Below are positions 7,642-15,056 of a stretch of DNA of 32,546 bases, piece by piece. Under the pieces are notes generated by a model that was given only the letters and a program-made list of their open reading frames with translations, did no database searches and had not been told where the DNA came from. Position 1 is the stretch's first letter. Every line of letters begins with the position of its first letter. The position numbers were made by a program, and so were the translations under genes. Source of the DNA: a virus. Location of the stretch: positions 1 through 32,546 of the IMG/VR virus record IMGVR_UViG_3300027851_000084; one strand, 5' to 3'.

Positions 7642-8226
7642 TTAAAAAGGTGTAGCATTTGGCACGGTAGCAGCCTGGCGGTCTTTTAGGTCCATACCGA
7701 GCTCATAACGGACCACCATTTTATGGCCGCGCATATAGTCGTCTACGATCGCCTGGAATTCGTCAAAGCCTACGGCAAAGTCGGCCCAATAGCCCTGCTC
7801 GCGCAGCCTGGCTAGAGTTTCGGCCTGCTCCTCGTAGTGTAGGTTAGCCCAGTCGCCTTTAAGCCTAATTTTGCTATCGCCCTGGCGTACTGTGCTGCCG
7901 TCCCTACGCATAAATAGCTCTACGTCGGGTGCTTTTAATTCGATAAATAGGCCGTGGTACCAATACTCGTTATTGTAGCCGTGGCCAATAGGGCGGGCGT
8001 GTGCGACTTGTATATCGGGCCATGCTCGGGTATTGCCCTGCAGGCGGGCGTGCTTACGTGCCTGGACCTTATTAAGGCCTAAGCCTGCCGCGTAGTCGGT
8101 CCTAATGGGTGTATCGCGGTAGCGCAGCCCCAGGTACTGCACAGCCTGCAGGTGTACGGTGTCCTCGTCTATTCGGGTCAGATTTTTGCGGCGCTTAGGG
8201 CCAGCATGGTAATCGTCTAATGCCAT
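7642..8226 (-). CDS. VRR-NUC family nuclease
   Basis: 194 aa. The PD-(D/E)xK nuclease core of the VRR-NUC family is visible: Pro-Asp at 70-71 (WPDIQVA), the catalytic GLFIELKAP at 92-100 (Glu96, Lys98) and a Gln in a helix (YEEQAETLARLREQGYWA, 131-148), followed by the typical AVGFDEFQAIVDDYM ending. These nucleases act on branched or flapped DNA during phage replication, recombination or packaging. The gene starts in a TAATG overlap with the DUF2786-like gene. Confidence 0.85.
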   Translation of the reverse strand: MALDDYHAGPKRRKNLTRIDEDTVHLQAVQYLGLRYRDTPIRTDYAAGLGLNKVQARKHARLQGNTRAWPDIQVAHARPIGHGYNNEYWYHGLFIELKAPDVELFMRRDGSTVRQGDSKIRLKGDWANLHYEEQAETLARLREQGYWADFAVGFDEFQAIVDDYMRGHKMVVRYELGMDLKDRQAATVPNATPF

Positions 8227-8822
8227 TACGTGCCACTCCCTATGCTCTTGTGCAGGTTTACGTCGTCCATACCCTCAGCGATCGCCATACGTCGGCGGGC
8301 CTCCTCGATCTTTTTAAATTCGGCGTCCACATCTATTTTACCGTCGCCGATCTGCTTAGCTTTTTCTGGGTGGCGTGCATTATATACCTCGTTAGTAGGG
8401 TAGAGGTGGTGCTTTTGGCAAAATGCCCCCAGTATAGCCTGCTCGAGTTTTTTACGCTCTTTACGGAATTGGTGCAGGTATACGCTAGCGGCGTTAATCG
8501 TTTCGAGGTGCTTAGCGGCAGTGGTGTTATAGATATAGACTTTACGGTAAGTATTATAAAACAGGTCGGGGTGCTCAGGCGTACAGGCAAATTTTAAACA
8601 TACCTGGGCCAGCATATCCTCCTCGAGCTTATTGCGCCATTTAATATCTAGCACGTACTCGCGGACCTTGGCAGTTTCAGCCTCGCCCATTACCTCGTCA
8701 TAGTCCAGGTCGTGTGCAGCACAAATACGCTTAGCGGTAGCAATAGCGGCGCTTTTTTCGCCACCTATGCCATGCTTAGCTAAGGCAATTACCTTAAGCA
8801 GCTTATCGTTTATATCGGCCAT
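8226..8822 (-). CDS. DUF2786-like protein, 198 aa
   Basis: I chose the ATG at 8822, which forms a TAATG overlap with the upstream gene, rather than a start 15 nt earlier. Residues 1-45 (LLKVIALAKHG..EKSAAIATAKRICAAHDLDYDEV) match the DUF2786 pattern of a helical repeat ending in a His-x-Leu/Ile-Asp turn. The rest is helical and charged. DUF2786 proteins occur widely in phages and plasmids without a firm function. It lies between unknown early genes and the VRR-NUC gene. Confidence 0.65.
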   Translation of the reverse strand: MADINDKLLKVIALAKHGIGGEKSAAIATAKRICAAHDLDYDEVMGEAETAKVREYVLDIKWRNKLEEDMLAQVCLKFACTPEHPDLFYNTYRKVYIYNTTAAKHLETINAASVYLHQFRKERKKLEQAILGAFCQKHHLYPTNEVYNARHPEKAKQIGDGKIDVDAEFKKIEEARRRMAIAEGMDDVNLHKSIGSGT

Positions 8823-9343
8823 TATTGCGGCACCCATGTATTAGTTAGGCCCATTTGCGCGTAAATATACATAGTTAGCTCGCCATTAGCCGTATACTGC
8901 AGCTGCTCGGCTAGTTTTAGCGCCTGCTCTTTAAATGCCTCCTCGTCCTTGCCGTAATGGTTTGCAATAAGTGCGAGGGCTATTTTTACCTCTACCAGTG
9001 TGGGCTGCTTAGGCGGTAGAGGCTCTACTCGGTCCCGCCGATCGCCTATATTTATCTGGTCCAATAATTCGAGTGGGGCGTCGCGCAAAAAGCGCCCTAT
9101 GCTGCTCTCGAGTGGCCAGTATTTAGTTACCTCGTCGGGTTTACCGAGCTCGCTAGTATCATAACCTGCCGCGTGCTCCATAAGGTGGTGCATACGTGCG
9201 CTACGCAGCACTATTGCGATCTGCTCGTCGCTGGGCATTTCAATGCCATAAAATTTAGCCTCGTCTTTTACGGTCGGCTTAAGCCACTCTATAATGGTCG
9301 AGCCGTCGGGCATTTTCCTGTTGTGGTGTCCTGTGTAAGCCAT
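8822..9343 (-). CDS. Unknown early protein, 173 aa
   Basis: Starts in a TAATG overlap with the 365-aa gene and ends in one with the DUF2786-like gene, so it belongs to a tightly coupled group. The N-terminus has a small basic segment (MAYTGHHNRKMPDGS). The rest is mostly helical with a hydrophobic helix at about 115-128 (LVEVKIALALIANHYG). No motif recognised. Confidence 0.6.
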   Translation of the reverse strand: MAYTGHHNRKMPDGSTIIEWLKPTVKDEAKFYGIEMPSDEQIAIVLRSARMHHLMEHAAGYDTSELGKPDEVTKYWPLESSIGRFLRDAPLELLDQINIGDRRDRVEPLPPKQPTLVEVKIALALIANHYGKDEEAFKEQALKLAEQLQYTANGELTMYIYAQMGLTNTWVPQ

Positions 9344-10440
9344 TACTCCTGCGGCTCCAGCTCTTTTTTAGTCTTAGCCACGTATGGTATACCAGTCGAG
9401 CCGTGCACGAAGTTGTCGAGCAAAATGTCCAGGAATACCTTAACGTCGTTGGTGTCCATTAGGATAATAGCGCCCGTGTCGTCGGTCATAAGCTCTATGG
9501 CGAATTCGTCGGCCGCGTTAATTACCTCCTCCTGGCTCATAAGGTGCGGGTTTACCTCGCTCAGCTTTTTAGTAGCTGCCTTATCGCCTTGGGCCATAAT
9601 AGCGATCTCTGGGACCACTAGGGGCATACTAAGCTTAAATAGCTTGTCGATCTGGCGGCCGTTCTCGTTAGCGCGGGCAATCGTGTGGGGCTTGGTATCA
9701 AATAGGGCCTCGTACTTGCTCTGGCTAAATATAAATAGCGTGTTATCCACAGCTAGGACCTGGTTACTGGCGTCGATCTTAAATGCTAGGTCCTGGGTAA
9801 ATTGCTGCAGCTTGTCTTTTTGCAGCACGAAGTCTTTACCGCCCTGGACCGCGGCAGTAGCCTTAAACTGCTTAAATACGTGGAATACCTTGCCGCCTGG
9901 CGCTGTGCAGCGCAGGACCATACCCTTAAGGCGTTTATAGTCATGCTCGGCCTCGTTAAATTCGATAATGTCGTGGCGCTCTTTTTCGATAAGCCATAAA
10001 ACAGTACTGGCGCGGCGGCTCTCCTGCTTTTCGCTACTAATTTCGAGTATTGCGAGGTCGTCGGCTGCAGCCTCCACGTAATTACGGACCTGCAGGCCAG
10101 TGCCCCCACCCATAGCCACCGTGTTAATAATGTCGTATACGAACAGCGCCAGCATTTTATGCTTAAGCTCTGGACCGATCTGCAGCGAGTACGGCGTTAG
10201 GTTTTTATTAAAAACAAATAGCTCTAGCTCTAGCTCGTTTTTAAAGGCGTCGGTATTATTGGCCCACTGGAATACGTCCACAGGCTCAAAGGCTGCGCCG
10301 TGTGCTGCCGCCAGGGTATCTACTATGCCCGTAGCGATCTTACGCGCCTCTGGGCTCAGGTTGTTAATATCGTCGGCAATTTTCTGCACTTTACCGTCGG
10401 GGCTCGTTACAGATAAACTTACTTTTGGCTTTTCGGTCAT
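9343..10440 (-). CDS. Unknown 365-aa protein, possibly DUF4868/KwaB-like
   Basis: A clear Shine-Dalgarno (TAGGAGATAGCGCC before ATG) marks the start. The middle (about 190-270) has a pattern I associate with DUF4868/KwaB proteins: a repeated strand-rich block, then LAFKIDA..VLAVDNTLFIFSQSKYEALF, where a short strand with an aromatic pair is followed by a helix ending in E-x-LF. KwaB is the DNA-binding partner of the Kiwa anti-phage membrane system. The match is by eye and weak. The C-terminus is acidic. The VDN codons form a TTATCCACA box (9743-9751). It could equally be an unrelated early protein. Confidence 0.5.
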   Translation of the reverse strand: MTEKPKVSLSVTSPDGKVQKIADDINNLSPEARKIATGIVDTLAAAHGAAFEPVDVFQWANNTDAFKNELELELFVFNKNLTPYSLQIGPELKHKMLALFVYDIINTVAMGGGTGLQVRNYVEAAADDLAILEISSEKQESRRASTVLWLIEKERHDIIEFNEAEHDYKRLKGMVLRCTAPGGKVFHVFKQFKATAAVQGGKDFVLQKDKLQQFTQDLAFKIDASNQVLAVDNTLFIFSQSKYEALFDTKPHTIARANENGRQIDKLFKLSMPLVVPEIAIMAQGDKAATKKLSEVNPHLMSQEEVINAADEFAIELMTDDTGAIILMDTNDVKVFLDILLDNFVHGSTGIPYVAKTKKELEPQE

Positions 10441-10444
10441 GGCG

Positions 10445-10729
10445 CTATCTCCTAAAATATCCTTTTAATTTATTCACATTCTGGCGTAATCGTATCTTAT
10501 TTAATTTGGTGCGGCCGATACGGGTATTTATAAGCCTCAGGCTATCCTCGTCGGTCCACTTATCCACAGGCTGGCCCTCCTCGTGTGTTTTATCGAAGTA
10601 GGCCAGGACCCCCTCGCCGTGGGCTGCCATAATTTCGCGCAGCTCGTCATAATCGAGCGTTTTAAGCACCTCAGGCCCGTATATTTTAGCCTTAGGGTCC
10701 GCATATGGGTTTTGGTCGCTACTGGCCAT
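10445..10729 (-). CDS. Unknown protein, 94 aa
   Basis: I chose the ATG at 10729 (MASSDQNPY), giving an 11-nt overlap with the upstream gene and a G-rich Shine-Dalgarno-like stretch, rather than an upstream start at 10804. The protein is charged and helical, with a basic C-terminus (RTKLNKIRLRQNVNKLKGYF). Two DnaA-type boxes lie inside or at its end: TTATCCACA at 10560-10568 and TTATTCACA at 10470-10478. No family recognised. Confidence 0.55.
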   Translation of the reverse strand: MASSDQNPYADPKAKIYGPEVLKTLDYDELREIMAAHGEGVLAYFDKTHEEGQPVDKWTDEDSLRLINTRIGRTKLNKIRLRQNVNKLKGYFRR

Positions 10730-11186
10730 TACCCGCCCCCAGGAACAGCCCAGGCTGCTGTGCAATACGTTCGTATAGCGTGCTACCGTCGGCAGTAACG
10801 GCATAAGGCAGGAATAGCTGCGGCAGCGTTACCATTTTCGTTTCAAGTAGGGCCAGCTGCGCCTCTATCCAGTCTTTTACGACGCGCCAGGCCACATTAT
10901 AGGCGTGGTCCTCGGTAAGCACGTCGCGGCTCAGCTTAGTATTACCCTTGCGTATTTCGGCTATGATCTGCTGCACGGGGCGCCACTCGGTCGGTAGCCT
11001 AAAAAATATTAGGTTATCCTCGAGCTGCAGCGCAAAGCTTAGGGCTTTAATTTTCCCCTGGTCGTCGTAATCGTGCATTATTTTCTGGGCACCGAATTTG
11101 GCGAGCATTTGGCTAATCTCGGCAATACTCTGCATAGCAGGTACCTTGCTCGTATAGTTTAAAAAATATCGTCGCTGGGTCGCCAT
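10719..11186 (-). CDS. Conserved phage-type protein of unknown function, 155 aa
   Basis: The layout resembles a widespread unannotated phage protein: an N-terminal strand (YFLNYTSKVPA), a helix with SIAEISQMLAKFGA, a strand pair with LSFAL and FFRLP, and a C-terminal helix AWRVVKDWIEAQLALLETKMVTLPQLFLPY. Such proteins occur near recombination genes in actinophage-like genomes, as here. Role unknown. It starts in a TAATG overlap with the upstream gene. Confidence 0.65.
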   Translation of the reverse strand: MATQRRYFLNYTSKVPAMQSIAEISQMLAKFGAQKIMHDYDDQGKIKALSFALQLEDNLIFFRLPTEWRPVQQIIAEIRKGNTKLSRDVLTEDHAYNVAWRVVKDWIEAQLALLETKMVTLPQLFLPYAVTADGSTLYERIAQQPGLFLGAGNGQ

Positions 11187-11443
11187 TATCCTATGCTCCT
11201 ATTCTGCGCGGTACCATTTACCGTGCCGCTTACGTCCTCGTAGTGGGTAAATACGTCTACGCGCTTAGTTACCTCTACTATGCTATCGTCAGTAATTCCC
11301 TGCTCTGCGGCGGCCTTAGCGAGCATAGCCTGGGCTAGGTCGTCATAGGCGCCCAGTATTTGCAGGTCGGCGTCGCTATCGTCGTCTGGCACGAGCCACA
11401 GCTGGTACAGGCCTTTAAAAAATATATTACTTGGTCGAGCCAT
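11186..11443 (-). CDS. Unknown protein, 85 aa
   Basis: Acidic small protein with a strand-rich first half (LYQLWLVPDDDSDADLQILG) and a helix of Ala-rich sequence. It overlaps the upstream gene by 17 nt and the downstream gene by a TAATG. No motif recognised. Confidence 0.5.
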   Translation of the reverse strand: MARPSNIFFKGLYQLWLVPDDDSDADLQILGAYDDLAQAMLAKAAAEQGITDDSIVEVTKRVDVFTHYEDVSGTVNGTAQNRSIG

Positions 11444-11735
11444 TGGGACCTCCAGCCTTTACGGACTTGCTTACTTTAGGGCGGCCCTCCTCCTCGCGTA
11501 GTCGGTCGGCCATACCCTCCTCGATCTTAAGCACTGCGGCGATCGCTTTTTTAGTGTCCTCGGCCATTAAGGCCATCATTTCCTCCAGGCTAATACCTGG
11601 GTGCAGCGCAGCCGTCTGGTCCATATAGCCGATAAGGTACTTAACCCGAGCTGCTTGCTCTGGTCCAGTAAATTTAATCTTTTTACCGCCTGGCAATAAA
11701 ACGGTGTGCGGTTTGTTATTTGGTCCCTTGGGCAT
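11427..11735 (-). CDS. Unknown protein, 102 aa
   Basis: A Shine-Dalgarno (GGAG, then TAAATT before ATG) supports the start. The first third is beta-like and basic (HTVLLPGGKKIKFTGPEQAARVKYL); the remainder is helical, with a basic tail. It could be a small DNA-binding protein, but no family is recognised. Confidence 0.5.
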   Translation of the reverse strand: MPKGPNNKPHTVLLPGGKKIKFTGPEQAARVKYLIGYMDQTAALHPGISLEEMMALMAEDTKKAIAAVLKIEEGMADRLREEEGRPKVSKSVKAGGPNGSTK

Positions 11736-11738
11736 AAT

Positions 11739-12059
11739 TTACTCCTGTGTTTCCTCTATGTCCTTAATAGCGTCGTCGATCGCAGCCACGGCGTCGTCCG
11801 TCATGGGCTCGGTCGGCTTAATTTGCTCGTCCCCGTGCTCCTCGAAGTGGTCGCCAGTGCTGCTTTTGGTAAATGCTCGGGGCAGGCGCTTACTGCGCTT
11901 GCCCGCTTTTTTAGCAATTTTCGGGTTAGCCTTAAACTGCCCTACGGAATTACTGCCGCCCTTTTTGCCTTTATTCGCTTGCTCGGCTTTATATGCCTCC
12001 AGGCCAATACGGGCTATACGGGTTTGTTTGGCTTTTTCGCCTCTGGTTAATTCGGCCAT
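11739..12059 (-). CDS. Basic/acidic two-part protein, 106 aa
   Basis: The first 65 residues are Lys/Arg rich without aromatic residues and look disordered or nucleic-acid binding. The last 30 are acidic (DDAVAAIDDAIKDIEETQE). Two start signals coincide: an AGGAGG 12 nt upstream, and a TAAAAT exactly 6 nt before the ATG, though this one lacks the TG extension. It directly follows the annealing protein gene. Confidence 0.55.
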   Translation of the reverse strand: MAELTRGEKAKQTRIARIGLEAYKAEQANKGKKGGSNSVGQFKANPKIAKKAGKRSKRLPRAFTKSSTGDHFEEHGDEQIKPTEPMTDDAVAAIDDAIKDIEETQE

Positions 12060-12075
12060 GCTTTTATTTTACCTC

Positions 12076-13680
12076 CTAAATGTCCCTAGGGTCGCCGTCG
12101 GTGCGCGGGCGATCGTCGGTAACGGTTTGCTGTACTGGGCCCGTCGCGTCAGCTGGGGGCTCGTTAGTTACTATATCGTCGTCGCCACCATTGGCTGGTA
12201 CGGCACGAGCAGGGGCTGCTGGTGTAGAGTTATCCACAGGCAGTACTACTGCGCCAGGGAACATATCGGCTACTTTTTCCACAGCTGTTTTATCTACGTC
12301 GGCCTTAAGCTCGTCGTCGCTTTTAAAGTAGCCCTCGTCTACATCGAGCTTAACGTCGAGTATATCCTGCAGGACCTCGTAAGCCTTGCGCCATTCGTGA
12401 TCGGTCCATTTTTGCGGGTCGCCAAAAGGTTTGCTGGTAACTTGGCGCTTGTACCACATTAGGCCGCGGGCGTTTAGGTTCAGCTCGGCCAGCTGCTCAG
12501 CTATCCAGCTCTTAAGCTCGTCGTCTACGTCGATAGGCACGAGCTCTGGGGTTTTAGTCGGCGTAGCTGCAGGTGTGGTGGTGCCGCTATCCTCTGGTAT
12601 ATCATCAAAATTTATAGGCGCGTCGTCTATATCGGTAATCACTACGTCGTCGGACTTTTTAGGCTCGGGGCGCTTAAAGGCGTTATCGTTTAATTTAGCG
12701 ATCATTCCGCGAGCCATGCCGCTGGTCATATTTGGCGCGTCGGTAATACCGTTTACGGCTAGGACCTCCAGCTGCTCGTCTTTATCGAGGCCAGCTTTTA
12801 GGAACGCCTTATAGAGTTCGGCCTTTTCCTCCTGGCTCGCAAGCTCCATAGCTGGGCGCGGCGCAAGGTCGTCGCCTGGCAGTTTAGGCTTAGGCGGCTC
12901 TGGCATTTGCTCTGGGTGTTTTGCTGCGAGCTCAGCGGCTGCGCGTTCGTTAGCCTGCTGGCGCTGCCCTGCATAGTCGGGGTCGTCGAGGTCCTGGCTA
13001 AAGTATTCGCTAAAGCCTAGGGCTAGGCAGGCGTCCATACGGGCCCGCTTTTCGGCGATCTTAATAGTGCTGTTTACGTCGCGGCGGTTATCGCCTACGA
13101 CTGCAGCACCACGGCCCTCTGCTACGACGGTATCGCCGCGCTTGGCAATACACTTATAGGCCACCATATTTTTGGTATCTGGCAGCATTTCGTAGGTTTC
13201 GGTGTCTTTAGTCAATTCGCTAGTAATGCCGAATAGGCTAAATACCTTTTCCTGGCCAGGCTTAAATAGCATATCCTTGCCGAAGTGGTATTTATTCTGG
13301 CAGCTATATTGGTTATCGCAGTTTTTTACTACGTGAATACGGCCAAAGTCTACACCCTCTACGAGGTGGTGCTGGATAAATTGCTTAATAAGCACGCGCT
13401 GCTCGGTTTGCGAGCTCAGGGCCATTTTAAGCTGGTCCGTAGTAACTCCAGGGACCACCTCCATGCCTGGGTGGGCAATTAGGGCGCTCTCGAGTTCTTT
13501 AGCGTGCTCGCGGGCCCGCTCGATCTCTTGCTCGGTTGTTAATATCTCAGTATCTGGGTCGGGCGTGTCGGTTTGGGTAGTTGGCACGTCGTCTGGTGCT
13601 GGCGCTTGTGCAGCGTCGTCCTGGACCACCTCGCCCTCTACGGGTTCGGTCTTTTTCTTAGTTGTTTTGGCTTTAGCCAT
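12076..13680 (-). CDS. Single-strand annealing recombinase, Rad52/Sak-like
   Basis: I chose the ATG at 13680, 10 nt after AAGGAG, over a TTG three codons earlier. 534 aa. The core at about 85-235 has the recognisable phage pattern: a short helix (LIKQFIQHHLVEGVDFG), a Cys-containing loop, then KCIAKRG, VAEGRGAA at 186-193 and RRDVNSTIKIAEKRARMDACL at 199-219, ending FSQDLDD. This block is typical of Rad52-like annealing proteins in Gram-positive phages. About 265-535 is mostly linker plus two helical segments (a SQEEKAELYKAFLKAGL region and a WYKRQ..WTDHEW region) and an acidic tail. It probably supports recombination-dependent replication with the VRR-NUC nuclease. Confidence 0.7.
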   Translation of the reverse strand: MAKAKTTKKKTEPVEGEVVQDDAAQAPAPDDVPTTQTDTPDPDTEILTTEQEIERAREHAKELESALIAHPGMEVVPGVTTDQLKMALSSQTEQRVLIKQFIQHHLVEGVDFGRIHVVKNCDNQYSCQNKYHFGKDMLFKPGQEKVFSLFGITSELTKDTETYEMLPDTKNMVAYKCIAKRGDTVVAEGRGAAVVGDNRRDVNSTIKIAEKRARMDACLALGFSEYFSQDLDDPDYAGQRQQANERAAAELAAKHPEQMPEPPKPKLPGDDLAPRPAMELASQEEKAELYKAFLKAGLDKDEQLEVLAVNGITDAPNMTSGMARGMIAKLNDNAFKRPEPKKSDDVVITDIDDAPINFDDIPEDSGTTTPAATPTKTPELVPIDVDDELKSWIAEQLAELNLNARGLMWYKRQVTSKPFGDPQKWTDHEWRKAYEVLQDILDVKLDVDEGYFKSDDELKADVDKTAVEKVADMFPGAVVLPVDNSTPAAPARAVPANGGDDDIVTNEPPADATGPVQQTVTDDRPRTDGDPRDI

Positions 13681-13710
13681 AGGGCGCAATCTCCTTAATG
13701 GTTATGTACT

Positions 13711-13730
13711 TAGTATAACACAAGCGAGTA
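13711..13730 (-). promoter_or_regulatory. Promoter/operator for the recombinase gene
   Basis: The minus strand reads TACTCGCTTGTGTTATACTA. It contains an extended -10 (TG-T-TATACT) fused to one copy of the ACTCGCTTGTGTTA motif that also occurs near the 14573 and 7004 genes. The recombinase Shine-Dalgarno lies about 20 nt downstream. Confidence 0.5.
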
Positions 13731-13746
13731 TTTTACTTGTGCTTTT

Positions 13747-14136
13747 TTACGCGACTTGCTTTTCTAGGCGATCGTCGCAGTAAGTAACTGCCAGGCTCAT
13801 AACGGCGTTAATGATCTGGGCCACTCGTAGTATGCCAGCGGCACCGCTACCCTCGAGCTCCATGCCTGGCCATTTATCGCCCTTACCCTCGTATACGTGG
13901 ATAATACCGCTATCTCTAAAGCAGATACGCCAGTAGCTTAGGCGGCCGTCGCGGACCTGGATATGGTAATCAGCATAACGGGTATATTCCATAGTGCTTA
14001 CACCAGTTTTATTACCCTGCTCGTCGCGCTGCGCGATCGTTATGCCCTCCTCGGGACCTACCCAGCCGCGTACATCTTGCACCTGGTCGTTTTCGTCTTT
14101 TTTAACCTGCTCCTCAAATATTGCTATAGGGTTCAT
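13747..14136 (-). CDS. Unknown early protein, 129 aa
   Basis: Coupled to the upstream gene by an ATGA overlap. The sequence is strand-rich in the middle (YADYHIQVRDGRLSYWRICFRDSGIIHVYEG) with a C-terminal helix (AAGILRVAQIINAVMSLAVTYCDDRL). No motif recognised. It lies just before the recombinase, suggesting an early DNA-related or host-takeover role. Confidence 0.6.
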   Translation of the reverse strand: MNPIAIFEEQVKKDENDQVQDVRGWVGPEEGITIAQRDEQGNKTGVSTMEYTRYADYHIQVRDGRLSYWRICFRDSGIIHVYEGKGDKWPGMELEGSGAAGILRVAQIINAVMSLAVTYCDDRLEKQVA

Positions 14137-14573
14137 AATTCTACTACTCCCGCAATACTTACGTTAATGCTGTGGCGTGGTGTAGCCCATTGGTGTTTCA
14201 CGATCGAGCCAGCGAGGTGTGCGGCCATAAGTGCGTCGTCGGCTTTTACCTGGACAAAAAACTGGATAGCTCGGCTAGGCTTTAATGGGTCCGCTAGGGT
14301 GCGACTAATAAGCACTGGCACATAAAAGCGGTGTAGGGCAGGTGGCGTAATAAAGCGCTCAATCTGGCCGCCGCTGTGCAGCTTAATTTTATGGTTACGG
14401 TAATCAGCTCGTAGGGCCGCTAGGTCTAGTGGTCGCTTAATATCCTGGGCCATTCCGCTGCCCATTATTAGGCGTATGGTGCGGTTCATTGCCGCAATAT
14501 CCATGCCTGTGTCGTCTTTAGTGAAAAAGTTTTCACTGCTTTTTATAGCTGGTTTGGTTAGTGTTTGGTTCAT
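14133..14573 (-). CDS. Unknown early protein, 146 aa
   Basis: A GGAGAA Shine-Dalgarno lies near the ATG. No recognisable domain; the centre (HRFYVPVLISRTLADPLKPSRAIQFFVQVKADDALMAAHLAG) looks like an alpha/beta fold. The gene opens a transcription unit with two copies of the ACTSGCTTGTGTTA motif upstream, so it is a candidate regulated early gene. Confidence 0.6.
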   Translation of the reverse strand: MNQTLTKPAIKSSENFFTKDDTGMDIAAMNRTIRLIMGSGMAQDIKRPLDLAALRADYRNHKIKLHSGGQIERFITPPALHRFYVPVLISRTLADPLKPSRAIQFFVQVKADDALMAAHLAGSIVKHQWATPRHSINVSIAGVVEL

Positions 14574-14595
14574 GGCGCATTTTCTCCGTTTATTT

Positions 14596-14640
14596 AACTG
14601 GCTTGTGTTATCTACTATACTCGCTTGTGTTATTTATGCA
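14596..14640 (-). promoter_or_regulatory. Promoter with paired operator repeats
   Basis: On the minus strand: TTGCAT, a 16-nt spacer, then TATAGT (14614-14619). Two copies of the motif GCTTGTGTTA lie at 14601-14610 and 14623-14632, exactly 22 bp apart (two helical turns) and bracketing the -10. This layout suits binding of a dimeric regulator. Confidence 0.45.
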
Positions 14641-14672
14641 ATACTTTTTAATGCTTAAGTTTTCCACAGGCC

Positions 14673-14735
14673 TATAGTAGAATTAGGACAGTACCGTGCT
14701 GGGTTGGCGCATCTCCGCAGCACGGTGCTTTTTTA
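14673..14735 (+). ncRNA. Possible tiny hairpin RNA antisense to the end of the 107-aa gene
   Basis: On the plus strand a TATAGT (14673-14678) is followed about 12-20 nt later by a strong hairpin, ACCGTGCTG (14693-14701) and CAGCACGGT (14718-14726), then CTTTTTT. The T tract is only on the plus strand, where no protein gene is present. The transcript would be about 50 nt and overlaps the last codons and stop of the leftward gene. The -35 is poor, so this is tentative; it may just be a terminator for an upstream plus transcript. Confidence 0.35.
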
Positions 14736-15006
14736 GTTCTCGGTTTATCATAAAGCTAAAGAATTTGGCGGGCACTTTTCCGTCCGATCGCGCCGTGCTA
14801 GCCATTCGCAGCACTCGCTCGCGGCCCAGGGCATATACTGCCTTGCAGTACCAGGGCTTTAAGCTCTCCATGGTAATAAGGTCGCTAATTTGCTCTATTA
14901 CGTAGTCTACCTCGTCGGCACTGGCCCTACAATTGTCAGTTGTCAATTGTGTTTTTTTGGTTTTTCCCTCAGCTGGCAGTTGCCAATTGTCTTGATTGTT
15001 TCGCAC
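14683..15006 (-). CDS. First gene of the early block, 107 aa; candidate replication accessory
   Basis: GTG start at 15006, 22 nt after a good -10. The N-terminal 27 residues are polar, and their DNA contains 14-bp repeats (see the repeat entry). The remainder (about 30-100) is a helical domain with KPWYCKAVYALGRERVLRMA then SDGKVPAKFFSFMINRELKK. I recall this YCK..LG..A..A..DGK.P.K.FS layout from unannotated proteins of mobile elements but cannot name a family. The position next to the control region, with DnaA-box-like sites and antisense-type RNA signals, suggests a role in replication or its control. That is inference from context only. Confidence 0.6.
   Translation of the reverse strand: MRNNQDNWQLPAEGKTKKTQLTTDNCRASADEVDYVIEQISDLITMESLKPWYCKAVYALGRERVLRMASTARSDGKVPAKFFSFMINRELKKHRAAEMRQPSTVLS
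14693..14734 (+). terminator. Strong plus-strand terminator hairpin
   Basis: Perfect 9-bp stem with a 16-nt loop and a run of six T on the plus strand. The stem codes for the C-terminal residues of the 107-aa gene on the other strand. Confidence 0.7.
14930..14990. repeat. Short direct repeats with CAATTG cores
   Basis: CAGTTGTCAATTGT at 14937-14950 and CAGTTGCCAATTGT at 14977-14990 match at 13 of 14 bases. A third CAATTG core is at 14930-14935. The repeats lie inside the 5' end of the 107-aa gene, just downstream of its promoter, where iterons or operator sites would be expected. Confidence 0.5.
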
Positions 15007-15056
15007 TTGCTTTACCCCGTTCTGGCCCCTATACTGGTAACTGGTTCGTATTGCAA
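15007..15056. promoter_or_regulatory. Face-to-face overlapping promoters
   Basis: Leftward: TTGCAA (15051-15056), 17-nt spacer, TATAGG (15028-15033), reading into the 107-aa gene. Rightward: TTGCTT (15007-15012), 17-nt spacer, TATACT (15030-15035). The two -10 elements share the bases CCTATACT, so they should exclude one another. The tandem ACTGGTAACTGGT sits between the leftward -10 and -35. Confidence 0.5.

Noticed and set aside
12080-12462. Plus-strand ORFs opposite the recombinase gene
   Set aside because: They are shadows of a well-supported minus-strand gene with low-complexity Ser/Val/Gly translation.
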